Assembly (NCBI GenBank): GCA_019454045.1
Contig: SKCR01029101.1
Coordinates: 62,001 to 126,000 of the forward strand
Origin: Zanthoxylum bungeanum
Taxonomy: Eukaryota > Streptophyta > Magnoliopsida > Sapindales > Rutaceae
Length of the DNA stretch: 64,000 bases
Reading direction: 5' to 3'
Shown here: positions 21,101 to 32,851 of the stretch, one piece after another
Layout: each line of letters opens with the position of its first letter
How positions within the stretch are numbered: position 1 is the first letter of the stretch
Translations under genes and position numbers: made by a program
The notes under the pieces: generated by a model
The model's database searches: none
The model's input: only the letters and a program-made list of their open reading frames with translations
Told to the model about the DNA's origin: nothing

Positions 21101-21130
21101 GCACGAGGTGCAAATCGTTTCGATATTCTA
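18110..21130 (+). other. Long AT-rich leader of element 1
   Basis: No coding sequence is supported. It contains more three-base-loop TGG hairpins: arms at 19198-19205/19209-19216, 19285-19293/19297-19305 and 19327-19333/19337-19343, and a weaker series at about 20510-20790 (for example ATATAAT-TGG-ATTATAT). The motif GTTGGCCAAAGTCAAG occurs near 19967, 20053 and 20326, and a variant with GCCAAAGCCAAG near 20153. The same leader is found inverted in element 3 (33100-38170) and at 56014-57233. Confidence 0.7.
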
Positions 21131-21860
21131 AAAACCCATGGCTTGGCCTAAGGTTTCTGAAATATTGAAAAGGATAATAGACATATCCCAAAGTGACTAC
21201 CATTTGGATATGGCAGACACGAAGGAATTAAAGAAAGGGCAAGGCTCTTACTTTAAAAAATGTTTGTCTTAGTTATGTTCACAGCTAGTATTGAAATTAG
21301 ATTTTAAATACTTAGTGTGGTACATAAAATATATGTATTGATGTTCAGAATCTGCTTTGAGCAGGATACTGACTTCAAGCTGAGATTGCTCTGCGAATCG
21401 GAAACGGGACGAAAGTCGCTGTTTCGACCGTAGATACCTAAGTTTAGGAACTACCCTTCGGGTGTGTACTTAAATTAGGAACTATTATAATGTAACTAGT
21501 TTGACTAGAGACATTATCTCTATATCAGTGCTTAATCCATTGTGGATAAAACCTTTATATTATAGAACACTAAGTGTTTTATTATATAAAGATGATACTG
21601 AGATAAATACATTAGATGTAAATAACAGAATTTATATTTTGAATATAAATAAAATCTCAAACATATAAAATGACAAATAAATAGCTCGAATTGATTTGAT
21701 CAATAGAGACTTATTTGTGGCATTGTTGTCTGGGACACAATTATACAAGACTCGTATATCCACACTTTTGAAGAGTGGATACTAGGACTGATTTGACTAT
21801 TCAAATAAAGTCTACGAATCTAGTTTGTTAGGTAAAGTACCTAAAACACTGTTTACTTGG
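21131..21860 (+). pseudogene. Decayed gag 3' end and protease of element 1
   Basis: Only traces survive. NGTKVAVSTVDT (about 21404-21440), followed by stops and ELPFG, matches the Copia post-protease block. LWHCCLGH (about 21715-21740) is the start of the pre-integrase zinc region. The matching CCHC knuckle trace (CLNCGK, then a frameshifted SRKRDC) is visible on the minus strand of element 3 near 34305-34265. Nothing here can encode a working protein. Confidence 0.55.
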
Positions 21861-22480
21861 TAATAGTGTAAGTGCCACCGATCTGTTAGCCCTATTCATG
21901 GTGAAGTTAGTGGGCCCATATATAGCTAGGCTAGATGTGAACATGAATATTTCGTGACCTTAACGGATGTGGCATCACGTTACGGTTATGTGTTTCTTTT
22001 GAAGAACACAAATCAGAAACTTTTAGAGTTTCGACACGAAATAGACAAACAGATCGGCTATAGTATTATACCGTCACGGTAAGACCGTAATGGAAAATAC
22101 TTAAGCAATAAGTTTCTTATATACTTGAAAGAGTATAGTATTCTTTCAAATGAGGATTCCTCCCGGAACACGTCAAAGTGACGGTGTTTCCAAACGGATT
22201 AACCGAATCATGTTAGACATGATAAGGCTAATCATGAGTCGCTCTGAGCTATCATTTCCTTCAATGGATAAGTTTTAACAGTGCAATAACTTATTTAGAA
22301 TAAGGTTCCATATAAATCTGTTTGACAGATGTCATATAGGATATGAACAGGGAAGAAATGAGGTTTCTCATTCCTGATAATTTGGGTATGTCAGGCATAA
22401 CGTTTGGATGATACCAAACTAAAGACCCAAATTGGATAAGTGCCAATATAGGTTATCCTAAGGGAAACCATAAGTATAAT
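21861..22480 (+). pseudogene. Copia integrase remnant of element 1
   Basis: The core is readable in broken frames: DLLAL...VGPYIARL, a VTLTDVASRYGYVFLLKNTNQKLLEF-like run (about 21955-22035) and YLSNKFLIYLKEYSI (about 22100-22142). The HNGVSER-type helix that should follow is badly mutated. Stops interrupt every frame. Integrase precedes RT, as in Ty1/Copia. Confidence 0.75.
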
Positions 22481-24062
22481 ACTTATATATCTCACATGAG
22501 AACAATGTGATTGTTGCTCACCATGCGGTTTTTCCTGAGAGGAATACCGATATGCAATGGTCAGTGGGAGGATAGTGTTACTCGATGAAAATCAGAGTAA
22601 TACTGTTCAAGGCACGAAGTCCTTAATGGAACACAAATAGTTCATCTATGATGAACCTATACCATTAATCTTCGAGTACACAAGAACCGCGTAGATCAGA
22701 GAGAGTCAGAAAACAACCTGGGGTATGGGTTTCTGATCTCACCTCATAAAGATGTTAATCTTTTAAGGTATACCAACTGATTACGTATGAGGTAGTGATA
22801 CAAGGTATCGACTCCCTATTATGACAAAGTGTCATGAGTCCAAAATGGATTCCATGTATATCAACAAGTTTGGATACTAGTTGATGTACCATAAGGCATT
22901 GTGCCTATTGGTACTTTATAAGTCTTCAAGGAAGACATACATGGAAGGCAACATACCAACGTACAAAGCTGGGCTTTTGACGGAAAGGTATAGTTATCAA
23001 CATTGTGTTAATAACGCTTCAACCTTTTACCTGTTACCATGGTAAATCCATTTTGAAGATGCTTGTTGATAACTGCATATTTCATTTATGAAATGTGTCA
23101 GTTGCAGATCAAAATCACTTTCCTGAAAAGGAAACCTTTTGGAGAATGTTTATAACATTCTGACGATTTTGTATAACCAACTAACGAGGTTTGCGGGTTA
23201 TTCGATCCATGTTTGGATTGAAACAAGCATAAGGTTCTTGGAACTGACGTTTTGAAATAATCATAATGGTTTATGATTTGACTCAAAACGAAATAATTCT
23301 TGTGTATATAAGGAGGTTAGTGGGAGAACACTGATAATGAAATTCCCATAAAACAATCGGTGAAAGCTTGGCTTTCATAAGAAATTCTCCGTGGAATTCT
23401 GGGGAGTAACAACCTTTATTCAAGGAATAAAGATCTACATGGATAGATTTGGAGTTAACACTCTCTGGAAATTGTACATTTAAAATGTACTTGTATTGGT
23501 GTCTCATACGCTTTGAGCATATGGAGTCACAATCGGGTCAATCCAAGTGATAGTCACCGGATTGAAGATTAAGAACATATGTTAGTATCTGAGAGAACTA
23601 AAGATGCTGTCTTAAATTATGGAGTAGGAGAACTTGAAGTGACTAGGATCACTGCTGCAAGTTTCCAAACCGGTAAATACTACGGTACTATAAAGTTTGA
23701 ATAACGGGACAGTAAACTGGAAATATTCCGAGCAAGATAACTATTGCCGAATTAACAACAAATGCGGATTATTGCTGCAGCTGAGGCAGCAATAGAAGCC
23801 ATTTGGATCGATAATAAATCTAATTAGATTAGATATAGTTCTGTTAGTGGCTGAGCTAGGTGTCAGCACAGACTAAAGAATTAATGGTCTCATCGACGAT
23901 CCAGATATATACTTCTATATTGATCTGATTCGTTCGGATCATACATCGTGGCGATGTGATGATCGTACAAATCGCGTCAGAAGATAATTACGCAAATCCG
24001 CTGTCGAAAATCTTTTCTCAGTAATTTGAGCGAACCGTACATAGTTCGGGTGTTAGACACTC
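22481..24062 (+). pseudogene. Copia RT/RNase H remnant of element 1
   Basis: Blocks shared with the minus-strand copies (13791-15500 and 49412-51000) are present. They include the linker near 22520-22560, PGVWVSDLTS-like residues near 22720, the region with GCATTGTGCCTATTGGTAC (PIGT motif, about 22895) and the RNase H end GCTGAGGCAGCAATAGAAGCC (AEAAIEA, about 23780-23800). No ORF is longer than a few dozen codons. It is not functional. Confidence 0.7.
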
Positions 24063-24092
24063 GAGTGACTGGCTATGTGCCAAGTGGGAGAT
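24063..24092 (+). promoter_or_regulatory. Polypurine tract of element 1
   Basis: AAGTGGGAGAT (24082-24092) lies immediately before the 3' LTR start TGTTGGATAATATG at 24093. The reverse complement is present at the same place in the C1 copy ending at 49411. Confidence 0.8.
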
Positions 24093-26180
24093 TGTTGGAT
24101 AATATGACCCATAGCTTCACTATTTGTACAGATCACGATGTTGTTGTACAAATTAACTATGTGACAAGGAAATTTCACTCTCATCATTTGTGATTAGATC
24201 ACCATAGATGTATAAATGAAGAGAGGTCCATATGATTAGTTCCTGGATTGAGATGATATGAGACAATATCAGTCCACGAAGGATTAATCATTAAATATCC
24301 CTAGCCGGAGTATTATCGAGACAGGACATCGATAATACGGAATATGCTAGTATTGCACTTGTGCGCGTTGTGAGGGCACAACGGCATAGTTCTCATATAT
24401 TTAAGTATTGGATACTTATGCAAGTGCGATAGGAGGTTGTGTTTCACCGATGGTACGGGAAACAGCTTTGCTCTGGATAGACCCATCGGAATCCCATTGG
24501 TATTATGACTATGTGTCTATGGGAGGCCGAAATCAAGGTAGGTGTGTATAGTCTTAACCTGAGACTTGCATCGCTAATACTTGCGATAATCGGTAGACTT
24601 TAGTCTTGGTGGTACAGGGCTTTAACCGGTTCTGCGTACACCGCTTCTGGGTTTATCAGAGAGTCGTAGTGTATGGGGTGTGATGTCGAGACGGAAGTAT
24701 CACTTCAGTCATAGTGGAGATGATGTCACGCAGGATACGGTATTAGTGCTCTTAAGTGCTGGCCGGCCATCGGGATATTATGACAAGGTCATGTATATCC
24801 GATTATAGAGACTAGTTACCAGACATCCGACATGTGCTTCGGACGGGGCAGACCCTTATCCAACCCCAGCCCTAGCACGTGACTATCCGATACTACTGGC
24901 CGATATACACAATACTACGGTATACTACCGCTTGATACAGATCTATATATTCCTGTAAGAATATTTCTGGAGAATTGGGTAGGCATGGCGCTTTGCTAGA
25001 AGCCAACCTTGTCTTGTAAATCGGTATAAACGTAGTACGAGGTGCTTACGTGTTCGGATAATCCGACGACCATATTTACTGCCAACATATCCGGAGATCT
25101 CATGGGTCACTTCCTGAAGATTCACCGATGATGTATAACTCGCACTTTAATTAATCTAGGATTAATTAGAAGAGAGAGAAAATTAATCTGGGATTAATGG
25201 CGGATATATTTTATCTGGGATAAAATATTAATTAAAGAGAGAGAACGATTAATTTGGAATTAATCGATAAAATAATATATTTGATATATTATTAGAAATT
25301 GGATTTCGACGCGGAATTAAAATTGGATTTTAATTCGGGCGAACGAATTAATTTAGATTTAATTCATTAGCGACGTGAATAGTGATTTCTCTAGGCGTGA
25401 TCATTTAATTACGACGCAACGGAAAATTCGTTAATTTGGAATTAGCGAACCCGAGCCCGAGAGTGATTGCGAGCGCTTTCGCATTTCGAATTCGAACGCG
25501 GCACGCAAGTCAAATCGTGCGTCAAATCGATAGTCACATCAAGCGTCAAATCAAATGTCATTTTGAGTGATGTGACATGTTGTCACTTCATTTGAGTGAT
25601 TGATGTAGAAGTTGAAAAAGCAGCATTTTCTTTTTACTTTTTGACTTTTGAATTAAAGTAATATATATGTTTTATTTAATTTACTTGGTAAATAATAATA
25701 AATATATATATTAAAGCTTTATCTTCTCTCTCACACATGCAAGACATACGCATTCTCTCTTTTCCCTCTCTTTTTCTTCTTCCTCTTCTCACGGCTTCAA
25801 GCCGATTTCTTCACAAATGTTTCTGGTTTGACCGAATCAAAGGGAAGCAAGGAAGAAGACTTAGTGCTAGCACACCATGAGTGATACATAGGTGATAGGG
25901 AAACGAATTTGTGAGCTTGGAATCAATTTTGGAGCTTGAAGCTTGGAGCTTCCATGGAGTCCATCCATGGCCGAATCTTGGAGAGACAAGAAAGACCAAA
26001 ACCGAGCAGTCCAACAGCACAAGGAGCTCCATTACCGCGAGTTTGAAAAGCTTGAAGGCTTGTATTCTTCATTTCATCAAAACCCATCAATGTGAGTATG
26101 AATTCCGCCTTACTCCTTGGTTGTATTCTATTTGTTTTTATGCATGATTTATGATCTTGGGACTTGATTGAAACTCAACA
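24093..26180 (+). repeat. 3' LTR of element 1
   Basis: This 2088-bp C1 LTR ends GAAACTCAACA. It carries the same hairpin array as the 5' LTR (about 25146-25447). ORFs here on both strands (25811-26032 minus, 25911-26147 plus) lie in the LTR and have no family likeness. Confidence 0.92.
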
Positions 26181-28121
26181 ATGTGATTGTGGGCACATGA
26201 GACATCTTCTACACTTAGACGGCAGTCACGTCACCGATCTATTTAGATCAGACCTCCGCCTGTTCGTTGGGTGTAGACAGATCCTCAGGGTGTCCTATGT
26301 GTATCAAGATAGGATCCGTCAGTTCTGTGTATCAGAGCATAGGTAGTCCATATGATTAGCAATCAGATAAAACCATGGGCCCGTGGTAAAGTTTAGAAGC
26401 TAGTTTTAAACATTCTTATAGAGATTGCTAATAGAATAGTCGACTGGATAATCCCGATAGAGATTTGACGTTCATATCTATATCTCTGGGATTTATCCGG
26501 ATACCTGTGACGGAGGAATTATACATTTGCCATGACCTCGACCTGTATGGTTCAGCGAGATTATCCGTGATCGTCATAATCTACGGGTGGATAGATTATG
26601 GACACGAAATTAGATTTCGTGACGGATATACCTGAATCTAGAGAGTCTCAATAATGAAACATACTCGTAGAGCACTAGAGCAACATTAATAAATAATATT
26701 GATTATTTATAAAGTCGTTTAAAGGTTAAACGCAAGATACGTGCCAAAAGGACTAGATAGTCATTTGCCTAATTATTGTGTATTTACATTTAATACTTGA
26801 TTAATTTAAATACACATTAATTAATAGTCAAAATGAGTTATTTGACTTATATCCTAAATGAATATATGTTTTTAATATTTAATGTAAATATTATACATAT
26901 ATTTAATATATTTGTATTTGATTAATTAATTAATTATTTAATTGTTAAATGATTAAATTAATTAAAATATAAATATCTTACATTAGGATATTTAAAGTAA
27001 ATGATGTTAGTTGCTTTTGTTGACTTAATAAATATCTAATAAAGTTGTATTAAGATATTTATGCAAGTTGATTACATGATTTTTGAAATGAAATTGAAAT
27101 GAAAATAATTGGTAATGCTTGTGATTTTCAGCCAAGGGCAAATTATTACAAGTATATATTGTTTTCATTTCATCTTCATTTGATAACCTAATACACTTTT
27201 CATAAAAACTCCATTGAAAGAAACTAAGGAAGCAAGTGAAGGAGAAAAGGAAAAACTTAAAGAAAGCTTGGATTTTGTAAGTTTTTCAAACTTACTATTA
27301 GAAAGGAATTTGTTCCTTAGGATCTAGGCAACATCTTGTGATGTTCTTAAGTTATTATTTTCATTATTTCTTGTGTTTTTGATGATGGAAATTTAGTTGA
27401 AAGTGTTGAGCATGTGTGATGAAGAAAGCTTGTAACTATTGTAGTTATAACTATTCTTTTAAGGTTTTGGAAACCATGTTGCTAATCTAGAGTTATTGAC
27501 CCACTCTTAAATGACCTAGATTTGATCTTGAGTTGTTTCATTGTGTTGAGACTTGGATTGGATGTAAGAATGATGATTGAAGTAATTGATTTAATGTATT
27601 TGGTCTAATTTGTCCAATTTGTGGAAATTGAAAAATTAGGGTTCATGACCAATTCCAAATTTGGGGCTTTTCATATATGTTGTGTATTTGTATGTGTATA
27701 TGATGCATATAAAGTTTCATGTTCATTGGATTACATTTAGATGTGTTTTGAGACATGAAATGACAAAGTGCACAATTGTGCTCCTTGGAGGGGCTCTCGG
27801 CTTTGACAAAGAAATTTGGGGATTTTGGTGCTTTTGGTGTTTTGATGTTTTCAACATCATAAATTCATCTTGGAAATGATTTAGAATTATTCAAAATTGA
27901 TTTGATCAATTTCGGACTAAAATGGACGAAAATACAAAGCAAGGGTATTTCGGTAAATTCACTTAAAATTGTTTTATTGAATTTATTTTCATAATTTGAT
28001 TATTGGGCAATTAAATAAATATGTTTATTTAATTAATCCAAGAAAAAGTTTTGAAATCTGAAAAATACGATTTTCACCGCTTCCGCTGCGTTACCGGATC
28101 CACCCCCAGAAAATCCCTACA
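26181..28121 (+). repeat. 5' LTR of element 2, second part
   Basis: The LTR resumes after the element 1 TSD copy ATGTG and ends AAAATCCCTACA. With 15543-16014 it makes a 2408-bp LTR. The last ~215 bases match the 3' LTR at 32874-33086 almost exactly. There is no gene in it; the ORF at 27661-27879 is LTR sequence. Confidence 0.9.
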
Positions 28122-28124
28122 AAA

Positions 28125-28136
28125 TGGTATCAGAGC
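28125..28136 (+). promoter_or_regulatory. Primer-binding site of element 2
   Basis: TGGTATCAGAGC lies three bases after the LTR end. It is the perfect plant initiator-Met tRNA complement used by Copia elements. Confidence 0.95.
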
Positions 28137-28883
28137 GAGTCTGATTCTAGGCCACCTAAAATGATTAGCCTTCATTGAATCAATGTTTAATCATGATTTC
28201 TTTACTTTATGCATGCTTATTAGGATCTAAATTGGTTAGATTTAGGGTGTATGACACTTAGCGGAAAATCCCTAATTAATAAGGTTTGAATGTAATTATG
28301 TATTTGATGCATGTTATATGGTCCGTCTTGTCAATACGGTTTATGAATACTTCTTTGTGACTACATCCGAGACCGTGCCTCTGCTGTGAGGATGTAGCCG
28401 ATAAAGATTTATTTATACCGGATGTATATCAGATACTAGGTAAATTCAAGTAAAAGCGGAATTCTGAGCGTGCCCTAGCTGTCAGGATTACGTAAGTAAC
28501 TTGAGTTTATCATTGACGAGTTTAACCTTGGTACGTCTCCTTGTGGGCCTGCCTTCGCAGCGACAACGAGAAACGGCCAGGACCGGGTACTTAGGAGTCA
28601 TTAGTGAATGATCGACAAATGAGTTGTCTACCTGATGAATATACGTAGGCGAGACCGTGCCTCTGCTGTGAGCCGAAATATATTCACGGGATCCACTTTT
28701 CACTATTATTATTTAATTTAATTATTAAATATTTGTATTCTGTTTTGGGATTACAGTATTGCATGATTTAGTGGGAGAGGCATATTAGATTAAAATTCCA
28801 TGATCTAGTTTATGCTTTTGATATTATATGAAACTGCTTTATTTCTGCTAACCGTTTTTCGTGATCTATATGATAGATTGGCG
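28137..28883 (+). ncRNA. Leader of element 2 with repeated stem-loops
   Basis: Untranslated leader RNA. Two hairpins at 28361-28397 and 28636-28686 have the same 21-base loop (starting GAGACCGTGCC and ending GCTGTGA) but unrelated stems: CTACATCC/GGATGTAG, and TGAATATA/TATATTCA plus GGC/GCC. A third, with loop GGGCCTGCCTTCGCAGCG and stem CTCCTTGT/ACAACGAG (one mismatch), is at 28537-28570. A weaker relative (GAGCGTGCCCTAGCTGTCA) is at 28466-28484. A packaging or dimerisation role is inference. The ORF on the minus strand (28488-28703) has no support. Confidence 0.65.
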
Positions 28884-29700
28884 ATGGCGGCACAATCCAC
28901 AAATCAGTTTGCGCGTATGCTTGATGTGAACAATCTGAAAGGCGCTGAGAACTTTGCAGACTGGGAATTGGATTTGAGGATTGTCCTCGATTCCGAGAAG
29001 CTGGGTTATGTTCTTGAGGGTCCGTTGCCCCTTGCAGTGGGTGCGGATGCTTTGGAGGAGGAACGCCAAGTTTTTGAAACTTGGAAGGATGATGACTTAA
29101 GGGTTAAATCATACATCCTTAGTTCACTGTCTCCGAAACTCAAGCAACAGTACTATGGTATGCTAGATTCCTATAGTATGATGACACGATTGAGACAATC
29201 TTTTGAGAACCAGGAACAAGTGATTGTTCACAAAGTCGCCATGGAACTGTTCCATGCGCGTCTGGATGAGGGGCAGAGTGTTAGCCCATATGTTCTTCAG
29301 ATGATCGATTTGATCGATCAATTGAGGCAACAAAATCTCATCCTGAATGACATTCTCGGTAGGAGTGTCATTCTTGGTTCACTACCAGCTTCGTTTCGCC
29401 AGTTCGTGATGTACTTCAACATGCACGGGACTGTCTGTACCTACCAGGAGCTACATAGGATGTTGCTCACGGCAGAAGAGGACCTTAAGAAGGGAGTACC
29501 GACTCACCCTCCTAGAACAACCTTCTCTTTCGGCTTCTTCCCAAGGATGGTCCAAGGGAAAGAACAAGAAAGGCAAGAAGAAGAAGAAGGATTTTGGTCC
29601 TCAACAACAGGCGAAGATTGCAAAGCCCAAAAGGGCTTTTGAAGACAAATGCCACCACTGCGGTAAAGTTGGGCACTGGAAAAGGAACTGTCCTGATTAC
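28884..29700 (+). pseudogene. gag: gag of element 2, one frameshift
   Basis: This encodes the Copia capsid/nucleocapsid protein. The start MAAQSTNQFARMLDVNNLKG at 28884 is chosen because the Copia capsid homology begins there; the ATG at 28812 would add a hydrophobic stretch unlike the family. The UBN2-like capsid domain covers residues ~15-210 (FADWELDLRIVLDSEK, YGMLDSYSMMTRLRQSFE, LIDQLRQQNLILND). A one-base frameshift near 29515-29525 throws translation to a stop at 29640. The shifted frame continues through a Lys-rich tract to the CCHC knuckle CHHCGKVGHWKRNC (29650-29691), then directly into pol in the same frame. Confidence 0.9.
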
Positions 29701-32700
29701 ATTGCCCAAGTGAGGAGAGACAGAGCTTCTACATCAGGTACTTTTATTTTTCCAGTTATTGATTTATCTTTGGCTTGTGAAGCCGTTACATCCAGCTGGA
29801 TTTTAGATTCTGCTTGTCCCATTCACATTTGCAATTCGTTGTAGGTGTTGAAGGAAAGTAGGAAACTGAAGCCTGGAGAGATGCAGTTGCTGTTCGGGAG
29901 TGGAGACTCTTTGGATGCAGTTGCAGTGGGAGTATGCGAGATCTCATTGCCGAATGGGACACTTTTGTTATATGACTGTCATTTTGTACCGGGTTGTGTC
30001 GCTAATATTATATCACTTTTTGTATTGGATACGGAAGGCTTTTATATTAATATTAAGAATAGTTCTTTGTATTTATATGATAAAAATAATATTCAGATCC
30101 TTAGTTGTCCAAACCAGCATGGTCATTATACATTGCAAACTTCAAAAGATATATTAAATACTGAAGTTAATAAACATAGATTACCTGTAATTAATAATAC
30201 TGAACTTTGGCATATGAGACTTGGTCACATTGGCGTTAAACGCCTTACCCAATTGGTTAGGAATGGTTTGATATCAGATCTTACCATTGAATCTTATCCA
30301 ACTTGTGAATCCTGTATTCAGGGTAAGATGACCAAAGCCCCATTTTCTGGTGTTGGACACCGCGCCACTAACTTACTGGAACTCGTACATTCTGATGTAT
30401 GTGGTCCACTAAGTCAAACTACTCACAGTGGTTATTCGTACTTCGTTACCTTTACCGATGATTTATCACGGTACGGTTATGTGTATTTGATGCGACATAA
30501 ATCGGAAACCTTTGAAAAGTTCAAAGAGTTCCGAAATGAAGTAGAAAAACAAACTGGTAAATATATTAAATGCCTTCGATCAGATCGAGGCGGTGAATAT
30601 ATGAGTGGTGAGTTCATGGATTATATGAAGGAGAATGGGATTCTCGCTCAATATACTCCTCCAGGTACACCACAGCACAATGGTGTATCTGAAAGGAGAA
30701 ATCAGACTTTATAGGATATGGTCCGATCGATGTTGAGTTTCACAGATTTGCCCTATTATTTATGGGGCTACTGTCTCTTAACAGCCGCACATCTTTTGAA
30801 TAAGATTCCTTCGAAGGCTGTTCCTACGACACCGTATGAGATATGGTTCGGTAGGAGACCAAATCTTAATTATATTAAGGTTTGGGGTTGTCCTGCCTAT
30901 GTCAGGGTAACTCAGCAAGATAAGCTTTCGCCTCGAGGGAAAAAGTTTAGGTTTGTTGGATATCCTTCGAATACGAGGGGATATCTGTTCTATGATACCG
31001 AGCATCGAAATGTGTTCGTAGCTCGCTTCGCAAAATTTCTAGAAGTAGAATTTTTGTCAGAAGGTGGTAATCATAGACAGGTTGAGCTTGATGAAGTCCA
31101 ACCTAAAAACAAAGAACCAACGGAGGAACCTGAAGTTCAAGTAGATGAAGGACCTTCAACACACACACTCCGTAGGTCGGAAATGGTATCTAGACCTCCT
31201 GAACGCTTGTATTTGATACAAGAAAAGAGTCTGGATGTTCTCTTAGTTGAAGAGACAGATCCTTTCACCTATAGAGAATCGATGTTGGACATCGACTCCG
31301 TGAAATGGCAAAGTGCCATGAAATCCGAGATAGACTCAATGCATGAAAATCAAGTTTGGGACTTGATTCCGCTTCCCGAAGGAATTGTTCCTATCGGTTG
31401 TAAATGGGTTTACAAGAGGAAGCGCGGGCCTGACGGTAAGGTTGAAACTTACAAGGCCCGACTGGTAGCAAAAGGTTACACACAGCGACCTGGCGTCGAC
31501 TACGATGAAACTTTTTCGCCGGTAGCAATGCTTAAGTCTATCCGGATTTTGCTTTCTATAGATGTGTATCATGACTACGAGATTTGGCAAATGGATGTCA
31601 AAACGGCTTTTCTAAATGGATTTCTTGATGAAGAAATCTATATAGAACAGCCGGAATGTTTCACGTCCAGCGAAACCTCGGGTATGGTATGTAAGCTTAA
31701 TAAGTCCATTTATGGACTTAAACAAGCTTCACGAAGTTGGAATCTTCGATTCGATGAGATTATTAGATCGTCTGGTTTTCTCAAGAATTCGGAAGAATCC
31801 TGTGTGTATCAGAAGGCCAGTGGGAGCATGGTCGTATTTTTAGTCCTATATGTTGATGACATCCTAATCATTGGGAATGATTTAGGTATTTTGCAAAGCG
31901 TCAAAGTGTACCTCTGTAAGAATTTCTCCATGAAGGACCTGGGAGAAGCTTCCTATGTTTTAGGGATAAAACTCTATAGAGATAGACAAAGGAGTCTGAT
32001 TGGGTTATCCTAATCAACGTACGTAGATAAGATCTTGGAACGGTATAGCTTTGGTAACTGTAAGACAGCAAACATACCGTTCAGACATGGGATTCATCTT
32101 TCTAAGAAGATGTGTCCACAAACAGAAGATGAGAAGGTTATAATATCTAACCAACCTTATGCTTCGTGTTTGGGTAGCATAATGTATGCCATATTATGTA
32201 CGAGGCCTGATATCAGTTTCGCTGTTAGCGTAACCAGTAGATATCAGTCCAATCCAAGTAATGACCATTGGATGGCCATTAAACATATCCTAAAGTATCT
32301 TAAAGGTACTAAGGATAAGTTGATCATATATGGAGGAAACGAACTGTAGGTTAATGGGTATACAGACTCCGATTTCCAATCGGATCCCGATGATAGAAAG
32401 TCTACATCTGGATTTGTCTTTACCCTTAACGGAGGTGCAGTTTGTTGGAAGAGTTCCAAACAGGGATCGACAGCTGATTCCACCACTGAGGCGGAATATA
32501 TAGCAGCTTCTGAAGTTGCAAAAGAGGCTGTGTGGATAAAGAACTTTATCACAGAATTGGGAGTTGTCCCAAGTATTGAGAATGCGATTCCGTTATATTG
32601 TGATAATACTGGAGCCATTGCGCAAGCAAAGGAACCGAGGGCGCATCAGAAGTCGAAACATGTGGAACGCAAGTACCACATCATTCGAGAGATCGTGTCG

Positions 32701-32835
32701 CGAGGGGATATTGTCGTGTGCAAGGTACCAAGTGAAGATAATGTAGCAGACCCACTGACGAAGGCCATACCTCCGAAGTTGTTTGATAAACAAGTGGAGT
32801 CGATGGGTATTAGATACAATCGATATTGGCACTAG
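29701..32835 (+). pseudogene. pol: pol of element 2: protease, integrase, RT, RNase H with four stops
   Basis: One frame carries everything. The protease has WILDSACPIHIC (about 29800), where the active-site DSG reads DSA. The integrase has LWHMRLGHIG...CESCIQGKMTK (zinc domain, 30207-30335), VHSDVCGPL, TDDLSRYGYVYL, RSDRGGEY (about 30580) and TPPGTPQHNGVSERR. The RT runs from WKWVYKRKRG-like KWVYKRKRGPDGK (about 31405) with DVKTAFLNG and the catalytic YVDD at 31849. The RNase H shows TDSDFQSDPDDRKSTSG and TTEAEYIAASE, ending at TAG 32833. Stops are at 29842, 30715, 32011 and 32347. Otherwise the reading frame is full length, so the element lost function recently compared with its neighbours. 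Confidence 0.93.
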
Positions 32836-32851
32836 AGCAAGTGGGAGATTT
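32836..32851 (+). promoter_or_regulatory. Polypurine tract of element 2
   Basis: GAGCAAGTGGGAGATTT directly precedes the 3' LTR start at 32852. Confidence 0.85.

Larger units (their letters stand above)
16015..26180 (+). mobile_element. Copia family C1 element 1, complete but coding-defective
   Basis: The LTRs at 16015-18095 and 24093-26180 (2081 and 2088 bases) start TGTTGRATAATATGACCC and end CAACA. The flanks ATGCG (16010-16014) and ATGTG (26181-26185) form a TSD with one C-to-T change at a CpG. The internal region is 5997 bases: a primer site, a ~3-kb structured leader, decayed gag and protease, integrase and RT/RNase H, then a polypurine tract. The two LTRs are very similar, yet the internal ORFs are full of stops and frameshifts. 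Confidence 0.93.

Noticed and set aside
28488..28703. A 71-codon minus-strand ORF in the leader of element 2
   Set aside because: It overlaps the hairpins of the leader on the antisense strand and has no family likeness.
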